From the NCBI GenBank assembly GCA_022393335.1, contig JAJEKB010021880.1, positions 3,654,954 to 3,718,953 on the forward strand: DNA of 64,000 nucleotides, given 5' to 3'. Positions 46,031 through 57,900 of the stretch are shown piece by piece. Under the pieces are notes generated by a model. It was not told the DNA's origin and made no database searches. It saw nothing but the letters and a program-made list of their open reading frames with translations. This DNA is from Macrotrachela quadricornifera. Lineage: Eukaryota; Rotifera; Eurotatoria; Philodinida; Philodinidae. Each line of letters opens with the position of its first letter. The first letter of the stretch is position 1. Both the position numbers and the translations under genes were made by a program.

Positions 46031-48055
46031 TCACTCTTGTGAGGACTTTTCCCGAGTATAACGATATGAGATATGAAATGAAAAGTTCTAAGTGTTCTGT
46101 GGGCTGATGAACAGTCAATAGAAGTGGTACTGATAAGATATAATCTAACTCTTAATCCAGAACAAGTTATACGAGCAGTGTGCGAAACTTTAATAAATTT
46201 CCCAACGATTTGTAGAAAGTTCCTTGTTAGCCATATTTCCAAACACCAAACTATATCGAATGTTGACTAGTACAGTACATTATGATAACTGTTGTAGCGG
46301 TGTCAATGTTGAGATGACTATCATAACATAATCATTAAAAAATTCAATAAGCTATATAGAAATGCTGGAGGAAAATTGATCGAATGCATGAATAAATGTA
46401 CTTTGGAAATACAAATTGGAGTTTTGAACAGTGGAAAATAAAATGATAATTCGAGACTTGAAAATTTCATAAATAACTAAACGTTAAAGTTACACAAAAG
46501 ATTTATTTCAGGTTTGAGCAGAATCGTTAGAAATGAATGTGAAGTAGCATTTCAGATTCTGCGACAAAAGAGAACAAAGTGAAGCTCAATGTGACTTTTG
46601 AGTTATAAAAACGGAGGAAAGGGTAATTAGGAGATCGTCCTCATCCTATCTACAAGATTGATGATAGGACACTGTTCTTTACTAGTTAATCCATACACTA
46701 CTTAAGGAAAATGTCTTATTGTACCGTTTGCTCGAGTACAGTTTCTTTGATAATTTATCAATTTGATTAAACTCTTATTTATTTCGACTTTCAAAATAGT
46801 ATATATTTCCACTTTTTAATACCATTAATCAACAAGAGAAAGGATTGCCTTACATTTAAAACCACGTTGAGTTTCCAGCGAAAATATGAAAGCATTCCTT
46901 TCTTCATGAGATATTGAGTTTTTGTCTGAAAACTTGTTGACATGAAACCCCCAGATAGAGTAGATTATGTGAAATACTTCAAAATTTTGCACATAGTCTA
47001 CTGTATCTTGCGGCTTGACTCAGACAAGTTTTGAAGTCAAAATTCGATAAAATAGTTTTGCTGGATATCTTGGGTGCTATGACGGAAATGGCCTAGAAAC
47101 TCGATATCTCAGGAAGAAAGGCACGAGGGAATGAATTTTTTTCAGATTTCATAAATCTCATCAAGTTCTACTTATGTCAAAAAGATGGAGTCTAAATGGT
47201 TTGAACATTTAAATATGTTCTCTTGTGAGCATCGGATTGAGTAGAAAACATTTTACTATTAATATTCGAAAAATCTAACTTTCATTCAATAATTTCTAAG
47301 TATATTCAGTGAAGCATTCTGTTCGATTCTAAAAACAAACTGCCTTCGACTACAGATTCTCGTCAACAGATGCTTACCTCATAAGTCTAATAGAATTAAT
47401 TTCTTTTTACATCTGCGTTGAATAGTTCCCTAGACTTGCTAGGCTTCGAAGTCGGACACCCACCTGCATTACTCAATAAAAAAGATACGCTTATCTTCTT
47501 ATTTTCACATAAAAAATGATAAGATATTTTATAGTTACAGAATACTTTTGTGAAGTGATAAGAAGATACCGAACAAGCTCGTTCGTTGATTGAGATGTGT
47601 TTCTTTTTTTCTTTAATAAACATCAACTTTCGAAAAAGGTAAGAAGTTTTGAAAAATTGTAGCTCAGTTAATTTTACATTTGCTCATGTCTACCCAAACG
47701 TCAAAATAATTTGGCTCGAAAATTGACCAATACCCAGAAATTCCTGGCTGCAATACTGCAGCTGTAGTTAGCGTAATGTCTTTCTACATTTCTCGTGTGA
47801 TCCTGAAAAAGTAGTTTAGATTTTCTAGGAAAAAGCTTCCAAATCACTCGATGAAACGTAATAAAACACGTCACACAGAATTCGAACTTTTCTCGCGTAC
47901 CTCTTTCCCCTACCTACTTTATTACTCATGATGAACTATTCTCACTGACCAATTCTCAGTTTTATTCTAGTAGAAATGTCATTTGATCATTAAGAATAAT
48001 TCATCATATGTAATAAAGTAGCTAAGAACAAGAGCTAGATGACAAGAGTTCGAAT
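46031..48055. other. Gene-free interval with an imperfect foldback
   Basis: A weak foldback spans about 46890-47125: CTTTCTTCATGAGATATTGA on the left pairs with TCGATATCTCAGGAAGAAAG on the right, and GATAGAGTAGATTATGTG at the centre pairs with CACATAGTCTACTGTATC. Nothing coding seen. Confidence 0.45.
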
Positions 48056-50285
48056 TAGGGCTGCGTCATTTAACTTAACTTAAAATTAACTTAAGCTTTT
48101 TGATTTAAGGGGACCCCCACCCCTTTTCGAGATTTCTCAAGAACGGTAAAGCCAAAACTTATGAAACTTTTGGGGTAAATAGATCTCGATCAGTAGACAA
48201 ATAGTTGTCATAGACTCAAATTCGCTAGATCTCGTCTTCATGGACTTTTGCAGACCCTAAAGTCCAAGAATTGCAAAAAGTTTTTCCCCTCGCAAGTCCA
48301 CCGATTTCATTCGTTTGAGCTGAAATTTTTAGCATGGATAGCAGGACCCAATCGGGGTGTGGATCTTATTTTTGAAAAATTCCAAATACTTTGGGCAGGA
48401 GAACCAAAGTACTGAAGATCTTGCCAAAAACCTGTTTTTTCAGTATGCTAAAATTTTTGCAAATCCTGCCAAATTTGATTGGTAGAAGTTATCGACAAAC
48501 ACCTAAAAATCCGCTCCCCAAATTAATTGAAGTCTCAACAAAAAACTTTTAGTCCGATCGAACTTCCTGTCCTCAAGAAAAGGGGGAAAACTGGTTTTTG
48601 GCACTCAATAAACTAGTTTCGAGAAAAATCCAAAATAAAAAAAGTTGTAGAAAAATTTTCTTTTGTTCGTTTGTACGTAAGTATCTTTGCTGATTTTGTA
48701 GTAAAAAGAGTAGTTTGGCATTGGGTATCCAAATATGAAATCGACTTTAATTAATTAACTAGTCACGAATTAGCCGTTAATTAGTGGAGCCGATTTTTGT
48801 AAGATTGCAAAAGATGTATTTGAGGATGGAAAGTCTGAATCTGATGTCATATTTAATTAATTAATCAACTAATTACCTGATTACGATTAATTAACATATT
48901 TTCTGAAAAAATTGAATTAACTCAGATCGAAACGAAGAACGTGAATCTGATGTCAAGTCTGAATAGTTAATTAATTGATTAATTAATTACTATTTATCAG
49001 TGAATTGTGAAAAGGCAACAAAAATTCCTATGAAACTTATTTACATGAAGAGTTTTATGGATGACAGACGACACCGCAATTTGACTTTTCTGGGACTGTA
49101 TGAGCCGAAATGGTTATAACTAGTGTAGTTGGAGAAGAAAACATGATAAAACATCTTTAGAAAAAAAAATTTTAGAAATCTAAGAAAAATTTTTTTTTGA
49201 CATAGATCTCCAAAAACTTGCTTTTTCAGAGACTTTCCGACATTGGAAGGTTCTGATTTTTATAGCACACCTAGAGGGAATCTTGATACACCAATACATT
49301 AAAAAAAATCGGAAAAAAATTTTTAGCTCAGGAAAGGGAGATCTCCTTAGCGCTTAATTCCGCAGAAAATTAAGTTATAATTATGTCTAGTACAGATTAT
49401 TTATGGAAACTAATTAGTTTTATGGAATACCCTTGGGTCCTCATCTACTATATTATAAGGCCACCTTAGGCCCTCAACTGCTATTCTATAAGGGTACCCT
49501 TGGATCGTCAACTGCTAAATTATAGGAGTATCCTTGAGTCGTTATGTACTATGCTATGAGAGTTGCTTTAGATTCTCCGCTCAGGGTTGACACTTTACAT
49601 TTACTTTACTAGTAACCAAATATCTATTGGAAAATACTAGTCGTTGTGTCCGCTTTTCTATTAGTCGAAAAATGGACCAATGAGTTGACAGCAATTTGTA
49701 ACTCGCTTATTTCATGGATAACAGGGGAAATTCTATGAGAACTTTTGTAGAGCACCCTTGATAACCTCAAATTGGCTCGAAGAATCCTATGTTCCGTCTT
49801 TATTTTCATGGAGAAAAAATACCTCGAAATCTGATTGGCTGTTACAAAAGAGTTTCAGCCAATCAGATTTCGAGACGGTTTTTCTCCACGAAGATAAAAA
49901 CGGAACATAAGGTTGTTCGAGCCAATTTGAGGTTACCAAGGATGCTCTACGAAAGTTCTCATAGAATTTTCTACGGTTAACCATGAAATGAGCGAGTTAT
50001 AATTTGCTGCCATCTGATTCTCCTATTTTTTTGACTAATAGAAAAGCAGACGCAGCGATCAGTAATTTACGATAGATACTTAGTTACTGGTAAAGTAAAT
50101 ATATAGTGCCATCCCTAAGTTGAGGACCCAAGGGTATCCCGTAGAATTGGTTAGTTTCCCTGAATAATCTGTCTTAAACATATTTATAACTTAATTACTT
50201 AATTTTCTGCGGAATTAAGCATTAAGTAGAATCGCTTAATTAAGTGACTGAATTAAGTCGAATTAAATAAAATGACCCACCCTTA
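48056..50285. mobile_element. Composite inverted-repeat element with TTAGGG ends
   Basis: The left end reads TTAGGGCTGCGTCATTTAAC; the reverse complement of the right end reads CTAAGGGTGGGTCATTTTAT. Inside, 48104-49345 looks like a separate insertion (TTTAAGGGGACCCCCACCCC on the left, CTAAGGAGATCTCCCTTTCC as reverse complement on the right). The remaining 49352-50220 is a foldback. The outer words TTAATTCCGCAGAAAATTAA and the minisatellite words CCCTTGGGTCCTCA occur on both sides. No transposase is present. Confidence 0.6.
49352..50220. repeat. Foldback with 18 bp perfect inner stem
   Basis: TCGAAATCTGATTGGCTG at 49824-49841 pairs perfectly with its complement at 49856-49873 around a 14 nt loop. 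Pairing continues outward, diverged, to the GCTTAATTCCGCAG words at 49352 and 50220. The left arm carries about three extra minisatellite units (49440-49570). The right arm 49880-50100 is closely related to 18740-18960. Confidence 0.75.
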
Positions 50286-51053
50286 GTGAGAACATTAAAT
50301 TAAAAATTTAAATTTTAAGGAGTGCTTCGATATCTGAGATGATCCTCGATGGTCTCATGAATTCTCTCTTAATACTTACAGTTAGAATTTCAATTATTGA
50401 GTTCTGAATATTATGCCATCCCTTTCATTCAGATCTATTCATTCTATCATAAACAATTAATCCCGATTATATATGTGGTTTCTTCTAATACATATGTTTA
50501 TCTTTTGTATTTTAATATACATGATTGATTAATGTTCCATACACTATTCTTATATTCTTTTTGAACATGAAGAAGATAAAACAGATGAAATTGATTATAG
50601 TTGAGAAAATTTTTTTATTTATAATGAAATCTATATGATAGAGCTTTTGGACACATACATTATCATCAATATAGCGAATGTTAATGCTTATAAATACCAC
50701 AAATTGAGTTTATTTTATCTGTTTTCTCTTCTTCACTATCAAATCAAACAAGTTCTATTATATATTATTATTGATTTTGAACGTGTTCGCAAATAGTCTC
50801 TATTCGAGATCAAAAGAATACTAAACTTTGTTATTATCAAACTGAAATCTTATCCTTTGCTTGTCGATCTTTGAAAGAAAGGTTGCTCTACGAAAACATT
50901 GTATATAAATAACAAAATTTGTATTCTCTTATTTTGGCTCGCAATCATAATTTTTCAGTGTTACTGAAATACAATGAAAATAGATATGATTAGATTATTT
51001 TCTTTTCAGATTTCTAACCTTTATTGTTTTTATTGCGTATTATTATAAGTGTT
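50286..51053. other. Upstream region of the second ADP-ribosyltransferase
   Basis: AT-rich and non-coding. TTTTCTTTTCAG at about 50998-51009, 45 nt before the ATG, could be a 5' UTR or trans-splice acceptor. Confidence 0.4.
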
Positions 51054-51971
51054 ATGGCTACACTAATACAATCGGGTGAAAAGTCTCGTTTCACTGATAT
51101 TTGTAACGAACCTGTTGATCGTCTTCTATCACCAATAGGAGGATATGAAAAAGTACCACTCGTTTCACTTGCTGAAACTATCGAACCAATATCTGAATTT
51201 TTTGATGATATTGAAAGTAGTGTTTTTGTTGCTTTAAATAATTGTCAAAATCCAGCTGATGGATTGGATCAACAAGAATCTGCTTCGATTCATCTTTATA
51301 CAATGGAATTTCATGATGAAACAAGCTTATATCTTTTACTTAATCAATCATTACGTGCGGAAAATCGTGAAGGTTTAAAGCCATGGTTTTCATATCTTAA
51401 ATTATTTTTAACTGCTTTATATAAATTACCATCAAAAAGAAAAATAGTATGGCGTGGGGTTCGAAATGTTGATTTAAGTTCAAAATATAAAACTGGAACA
51501 AAATTTGCATGGTGGGGAGTCAGTTCCTGTACCACTGATATTGAAGTACTTGAATCAAATGAGTTTTTGGGTAAACATGGAGAACGTACTCTTTTTTCAA
51601 TTGAATGCATTAATGGAAAATCCGTTGCATCGCATTCATACTTCAAGAATACTGAAAAAGAAATCATCTTGGTGCCTGGATCATATTTTGAAGTTATTGG
51701 ACAATTAAGTCCTGCTGACCAACTTCATATTATTCAATTAAAAGAAATTACACCACCTGCTACACTTGTTAGACCACCATCTCATAAATCCACTAATATC
51801 AATCGTCGTTCGTCACTGAAACAACCAAATTCATTTACACAATCAAAACGAAAGATAAATCGACGAAGTGTATCTTCCGAAAGTTTATCATCGGAGTCAA
51901 GTATGAATGATTTATGTTTCTATTTTTTTTTGTCAATTGATTGGAGAAGTATAGATTATCTAATTCTATAA
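51054..51971 (+). CDS. Arginine-type mono-ADP-ribosyltransferase (ART family), second copy
   Basis: The frame runs from ATG 51054 (MATLIQSGEKSR) to a stop at 51971, 305 residues. The R-S-E triad is intact: Arg134 in IVWRGVRN, SSCTTD at 157-162 after FAWWGV, and Glu201-Lys-Glu203 in TEKEIILVPG. The catalytic domain is clearly homologous to the minus-strand gene at 26756 (GGYEKVPLVSL versus QGYEKKPLVSI; LHIIQLKEI versus LHMIQLKEI) but well diverged. Unlike that copy, it has a serine/arginine-rich tail after residue 240 (SSLKQPNSF, KRKINRRSVSSESLSSESS). A GTATGA donor-like site at 51900 suggests the true end may be in a further exon, and the last 24 residues may then be intron read-through. Target and role are unknown; a soluble cytosolic enzyme is expected. 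Confidence 0.83.
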   Translation: MATLIQSGEKSRFTDICNEPVDRLLSPIGGYEKVPLVSLAETIEPISEFFDDIESSVFVALNNCQNPADGLDQQESASIHLYTMEFHDETSLYLLLNQSLRAENREGLKPWFSYLKLFLTALYKLPSKRKIVWRGVRNVDLSSKYKTGTKFAWWGVSSCTTDIEVLESNEFLGKHGERTLFSIECINGKSVASHSYFKNTEKEIILVPGSYFEVIGQLSPADQLHIIQLKEITPPATLVRPPSHKSTNINRRSSLKQPNSFTQSKRKINRRSVSSESLSSESSMNDLCFYFFLSIDWRSIDYLIL

Positions 51972-52146
51972 AAATATTAAGATGTCATTCAGTTAAGTCT
52001 GTGATAAAACTGAACACAAACTGAACATGAAAAAAAAGTGTCATATAAATTCGGTAAATTTTGAAACTTATTTATTTGATATTAATATCTTTATTGCTTA
52101 TCGACTATTGTTATTAAGTTCAGTAATATTATGCGCATTATATTTA

Positions 52147-52860
52147 TTTAAGAGAGTATCTCTCCTCACAATAGACTTTTCCCTTAGAACGATTTGTTTG
52201 AGATGAGGTTTTCAATAGTGAGTAATCTTAATGGAAAGCGATTTTGATAAAAATTTTGATCCTATTTTTCATATTAAACCGAACTTCCAGTTGATTTATA
52301 GACTTTCAGAAAAATCTTGGTAATTTCATCAATATAAGAGGTAGATAGTTTAGAATTATTTCAGATAAAATCTAATATTTCCGTTCAATTTTCGTCTGAA
52401 CAGAGTTGTTAAATTTCTTTCTATTTACTTTGTTATAAGCATTTTAATAGACATGCTTGTAAAATAATCCTAGAAAAATAATAGATGTCCTTAACACGGT
52501 CAATCTCATTTTTTTTATTCCAGGAATTGAATATAAAATGTGATTGGACAGAAGTTTACTCTGATGTAGAGGTTTAAAACAAGAAAAATATTGATTATAC
52601 ATTGAATTAGTTGGTAGTTATTTGGATCTTTCTGTCTCAAAACTATGTTATGAGAAAAACTCAAAAAAATCCACGAATATTTCTCACAAACTGTTATTGT
52701 ATGGTTCAAAAATTTTCTAACTAAGTCTGTTAAAATCTAGTCGTTTTTTTTGAAAATTTATATATATTTTGAAAGAGCAAAGTTCGATGTTTCTATCTAA
52801 AAGAAAAACTAAATTTTAATATTTTTTCAAAAAAATAAGTTTTTCTTAGAGAATCTTTTG
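52147..52860. mobile_element. Decayed relative of the TTAA-flanked element
   Basis: Words of the 23907-25212 element recur in the same order: CCTCACAATAGACTTTTCCC, TTTGTTTGAGATGAG, TTTTCGTCTGAACAGA, and near the end AAAAAAATAAGTTTTTCTTA. The GGGCACCCC ends are degraded, and the copy is about half the length. Confidence 0.55.
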
Positions 52861-54914
52861 ATGAAGTTTTTTTAGTACTTTTATTACCTACTTTATTTTT
52901 GTTTATTTCTTCCTATTCGCTTGCAGTCTTTAATATCACGTACAGATTGCTCTAATAAGAACTTAGTGTTAATAGGTACATCTCAACATTCATCATCATT
53001 TTTCCAAATCAACAATGAGAAGAATTTTCAAGGGCTATCCTGAGGGGGTACCCATAGGCCCTGAAGTAAGTTAGGCAAAAAGGGAATAAAGCTACAAAAA
53101 CTACAAAGGATATAACGCCGTAGGGTTTCTATGTAAATAGTGTCCAGTGTGTGCGTACCTGTGTCGGACCAAAGACTATATGACTGATGTCATAGGTTAG
53201 AGAAAAAGCAGCCGTTCAGTATGATTTTCTGCTATATGCAAATACGAAAACGAACAAAAAAATGTCAAAAGTGGAAAAAAACAAATTTTTACTCCATATT
53301 TAACATCAAAATACTATAATTCTTTTGTAAATGGTTATTAAATGAAGATAAAAATATATCGCATTCTGAATGATTCAGCAGTTATATTCTAAACATATAC
53401 TGTTTGTCAATGATTGATTTGAGATATACTTTAAATTTGATTTATTGATAAATTACATTTTCGATCAATCAATTCTTAATATGCTCAATTTTTTAATTAT
53501 TTAGTACTAAATCGTCATTGAATTATCGTTGCGAATTTTCTATATTTTATAATATCTCGACTTTTGGTCGATTCTTGCTGAGATACAATGGTGACATCTA
53601 AAATATTAAATTTTTATATTCGCGTAGCTATTCACGGAAAAAAAAATTCTTAATAAAATCGCACTGACTCCCGTTCTTAATATGATATTTATGTGCTGCA
53701 GTATTTTTTTAAAGAATTTTTCACAATATGACAATAAGTTACAGATAATACCACTGGGTTTATTATTCTTAGGGACTTCAATAAATTTGAAATTTTAAGA
53801 TAGTTAAAGAAAAAACATGAATACTAGTTTTTGAAAATCTAAATTCGAAAATTTCACTATATTACAAATTAAATAAATGCTTTTGTAGTTACTTCATTTC
53901 ACTCTTAAATTGTACTATCATTTGTTGTTTAGACATCTCATAGCTTGGTATACTCATTTGCTGTAAATTTATTTGAGAACTTATTCCATTTCGCTCGTCG
54001 AAAGTGGTTCGTAATCTTTTATTTGAATCATGTGTCTGAAAACCTAATTTCAAACATAGATAAGATATTACTTCCGCATTCATTTTCACAAGTAAAAGAT
54101 TGGTTTACACGCTACTATGTGACGTGCAAAGAAAAGAAAAAAGGATATTCCTAACCGGGAACCGTTTTTAGTAATGATTAGTAGACGTCCCTCACCTATA
54201 TTTTATTAATATTATTAATTAAGTCAAGCTACTAAAGGTTCACATTAATCAAGTTATGTTAAAGAAATGACGCATCTCTAGTTTAATAGAACCATCGATA
54301 GGTTCCTACGAAATGAAAAAAACTTAGAAACGTTCTAAATTTTCACTAAAACTACCAATAGTTCATTATGATACCTTTTTCTGAAGAGAGTATTCATCAT
54401 AAGATTAAACCAATAACTGACAACGAATTTCCTGAGAAATGGAAGCGCTACTAAGATTGGATTTTCTAGTGTTTGTTGGATATATCGAGATGTTTAGACA
54501 TTTTTATTTTCGTTGTTGTCTGAAACTGTTATGCGTTTTTCGTTCACAAAAGTGGGAAGTGCATTTCTATTTCCCGTTCTTGGAAATGAAACGTAAAAGT
54601 GACATTCCTATATGACAGTACATCTGAAAGTGACAGAAAATGCTTTTATTCTGTAAAAAAAAGTTTCTAGACAGAACCTTTTATGAGACATTTTCGCTTA
54701 AACTTAAAAAAAGAAGATAAAAAAGGGTTCATAAAATGGTACTCAAATCTAGAACTCTAGACGATTTAAAATCTTTTATAAAACTCTTAATATTGTTTTA
54801 TAATGCTTTTGTGTTTTAGACAATACTTCCTTCTTTAGCAATATTATCCGAATGGTCTGTTGTATTCTATTTTTTTTGTAGTGCATCCATATATATTATT
54901 ATTTCTGTTTCTAG
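52861..54914. other. Gene-free interval
   Basis: AT-rich. The first coding exon of the LRR gene might lie near the right end of this interval, but I could not identify it. Confidence 0.4.
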
Positions 54915-57900
54915 TTTTCACCCGGCACAGCAAATAAGACAGGTAAGAACATAAAAATTCTTTTCTCTTTCAATTTTCAACCAATGAACAGTTAAGTATA
55001 TGGATAATTACGAAGAATTAAGAATCTCATATATGGCTAAAATTTAGAGTTACTTCAAACTTCTTCTCAAATACTAAAGTATATTTATTTAATTTTTGGA
55101 ATCTTTGAGGAAACAAACGCAAATCTGTGCATCAATGGTTTATTTAATTGAATTATTTTTGTTTGTTGATTTGATAGCAGTAAATCTTGATTGATGACAT
55201 TTCAATATGACAGATTTGTTACTATCGATTAATTAACATGGATCTCTATATGTTGCCTTGAATTTTTTCAATAAATTTTGGCTAGAATGAATTATAAAAA
55301 AAGGAATCTTGAGGGTGAATTTCAATAGAAATAAACATAACCTCGTGGGGAAATTATTCGATCCCACGTTATAATAAGTGATGCAAAATTCTTTGAAAAA
55401 ATGTTAATCACTAAATTAACCAATTTTTTTGTTTATTGAAAAGAATAATGTCTAAACTACAAATTTAGTACCAGATATATTTTTTTAGAAGAAATGTAAG
55501 AAAGAGGAAAAGTCCGAAAAGCGAACATTTCTGAAAAAATAGCTTTTACATTTGCATCATCGAGCGAGATCATTTTCTATATTCTGTTAGATTCTTTATA
55601 TCGGAAGAGAAGTGAAAAAACATGTTCAACGATGATTTCTGTAATATAGAGACTGCTCTTTCTAAATAATATATTGGAAGTCAAATGAGCTCTTGATTTT
55701 TATACCAATATACGACTTTTCTGATTTAGAGAATTAGACATATTTCCAACAATTAATGAAACCAGAATTTAATGTATTTAATAATTTCTTGAGATACTGA
55801 CTGTAATGGTTTTTTATTAACTGATGACTCATTTTCATATTTTATTGAATTTCTATAACCGACAGCTGTTTTATTGAAAATCTTAGAGTGAACAAAGTAA
55901 GTTTTATAGATACTGCTTTTTAAAGAATTCTAGTATCACACTGAAAAAAAAACACTAGACTCTTAATAATGATGGAGATAAGCTTAAGACAACGGTTATT
56001 TCGTGTCATTCATTTACATCACTCTTAAAAGAACGTGTGTGATATGCGTACACTGTTTATCATTTGTGAACAACTAACTCTGTGATAACAGCGGGTATAA
56101 TAGAAATGCGATCAAATCTGAAAATTTCACAGTAGTTTGCTAATGAAAAAGCGAGTTTATTTCGAAGTTTCTAGCTAATAGAAGAATTTTATGTTCGAAA
56201 TTATCGTAGTTAAGCATGAAAGTCTTTTTTACCTTCTAATACTTAAAAATTCAATATTTCAGCTCAAAAGTACCACGGGTCTAAATCTCTTCAGGATTAT
56301 ATTAGTCTAGATGCTCCTTCAAAATGTGCCCAAAATATGGGCTCAAAAGCGGTTAACTAATTCGGGCCCCCTCTCGTGAATTTTCCCAAAACGATTTTTT
56401 TCTAGGTAATGGGTCAAAAAACCATGGTTTTCGAGTATTTTGGATAAAAGTGTCTGCTAAGCAAAAGAAGGAACATGATTTGAGATCTTCAAGATACCAA
56501 CAACACTTTTTGATTATTTTCTTACTTTTGATTTAGGAATTCCACCGCCACCTCAATATCGGAATGAGAAACTCAAAAAAATAATGAAAGACGCAAAACA
56601 TGAATCACAATTGCATTTAAGTTGGAAAGAGTTAACTGATCAAGACATGGAAATAGTGACATACTACGTGATACGAAATAAAATGGTAAGAAAATGCTGT
56701 TCATTTCTATTATTTGGAGAAGTTGGAGCAAATCTGTATTTTCATTAAATATTATGAAGCGGTAAATTACACAAAATTAATTGTGTAGACACGTATTATA
56801 CTTTAAGAAAAAAAAAATTAAAATAATAAAGAGACTTTGTGACGGTTTTTAACGAAAATGAGTATTAAAATTTTTATACTAGTTACTGAGGAGTTGTTAT
56901 TCCGTTAAAGATTTTTTGTGTACCGAATAGTGTGAGAGTTAACCACAGACACCCTTATTTAATGTGCTTGGATTCTATTTCCATTTAAAAGTTTAGAATA
57001 AATATATGAAAGACTCGTTTTGTAACATATTCGAATCACGAATAACTAGATTTTAGTAAAAGTACATAAGTATTTGTCGCAAGATAGTAATTACATCCAA
57101 ACAACTTATGTGAATTTCGTAAATTTTGTATCGTATAATAATTTTAAATGATATAATATAAATCATTCAAAAATAGTCCTTTCGCATTTTGTTACTCAGT
57201 ACTACCATTATTCATCCACGAAAGCTTTCCTTTAAATCTTACTTCAGTATCTACGAAATGATTAGCTTATCCTTCGATAAACATTCTATAATACATGTCT
57301 ACCTCCATGCGATTTGTTGATTAAGTATAACAAAACAGACGCCGATCTAGAAATGATTCAGTATTTATTTATCTAGTGCTCTCTAAAAGTTGCCGCCCTA
57401 AATCATACTAGTTCAATAGTCATTCATCTATTATATAGCTCATCCCACAATGATAAAGAAAAAATCGAAAAGACGAACCATTGCAAATTATAACTCAACT
57501 TGAGAATGAGAAAGACTTCAAATTACTTACACACACACACCATAAGCAGGTCTGGACAATATTCCTTGAAGAAAAAAAAATTGTTCCATTTCCAGAGAAA
57601 ATTTTTCACTTCGAAAAAATTTAAGGAAAAATGCATGAATACATCGCATTTTCAAGCTGCAACGAAAACTGTTCTAGGTGATCTACTTGAATGATCTGCC
57701 GACTTATCGAGAGATGTAAAAAAGACTTACGAGGAAATTTCCCGAAGCGTCCAATGAGTTTAGAGTCCATCTTTTGACCATCAGGTCTTTTTGATCAAAG
57801 CATTGAATTTTCTAGATATCGTATAAGTACACGAAAACGAAACAATCAATGATTATCTTTTTCTGAGAATTTTCGTATTATATGTTATATTTATGTGACC

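Noticed and set aside
53889..54154. Overlapping short frames on both strands
   Set aside because: No conserved features and no splice sites; typical chance frames.
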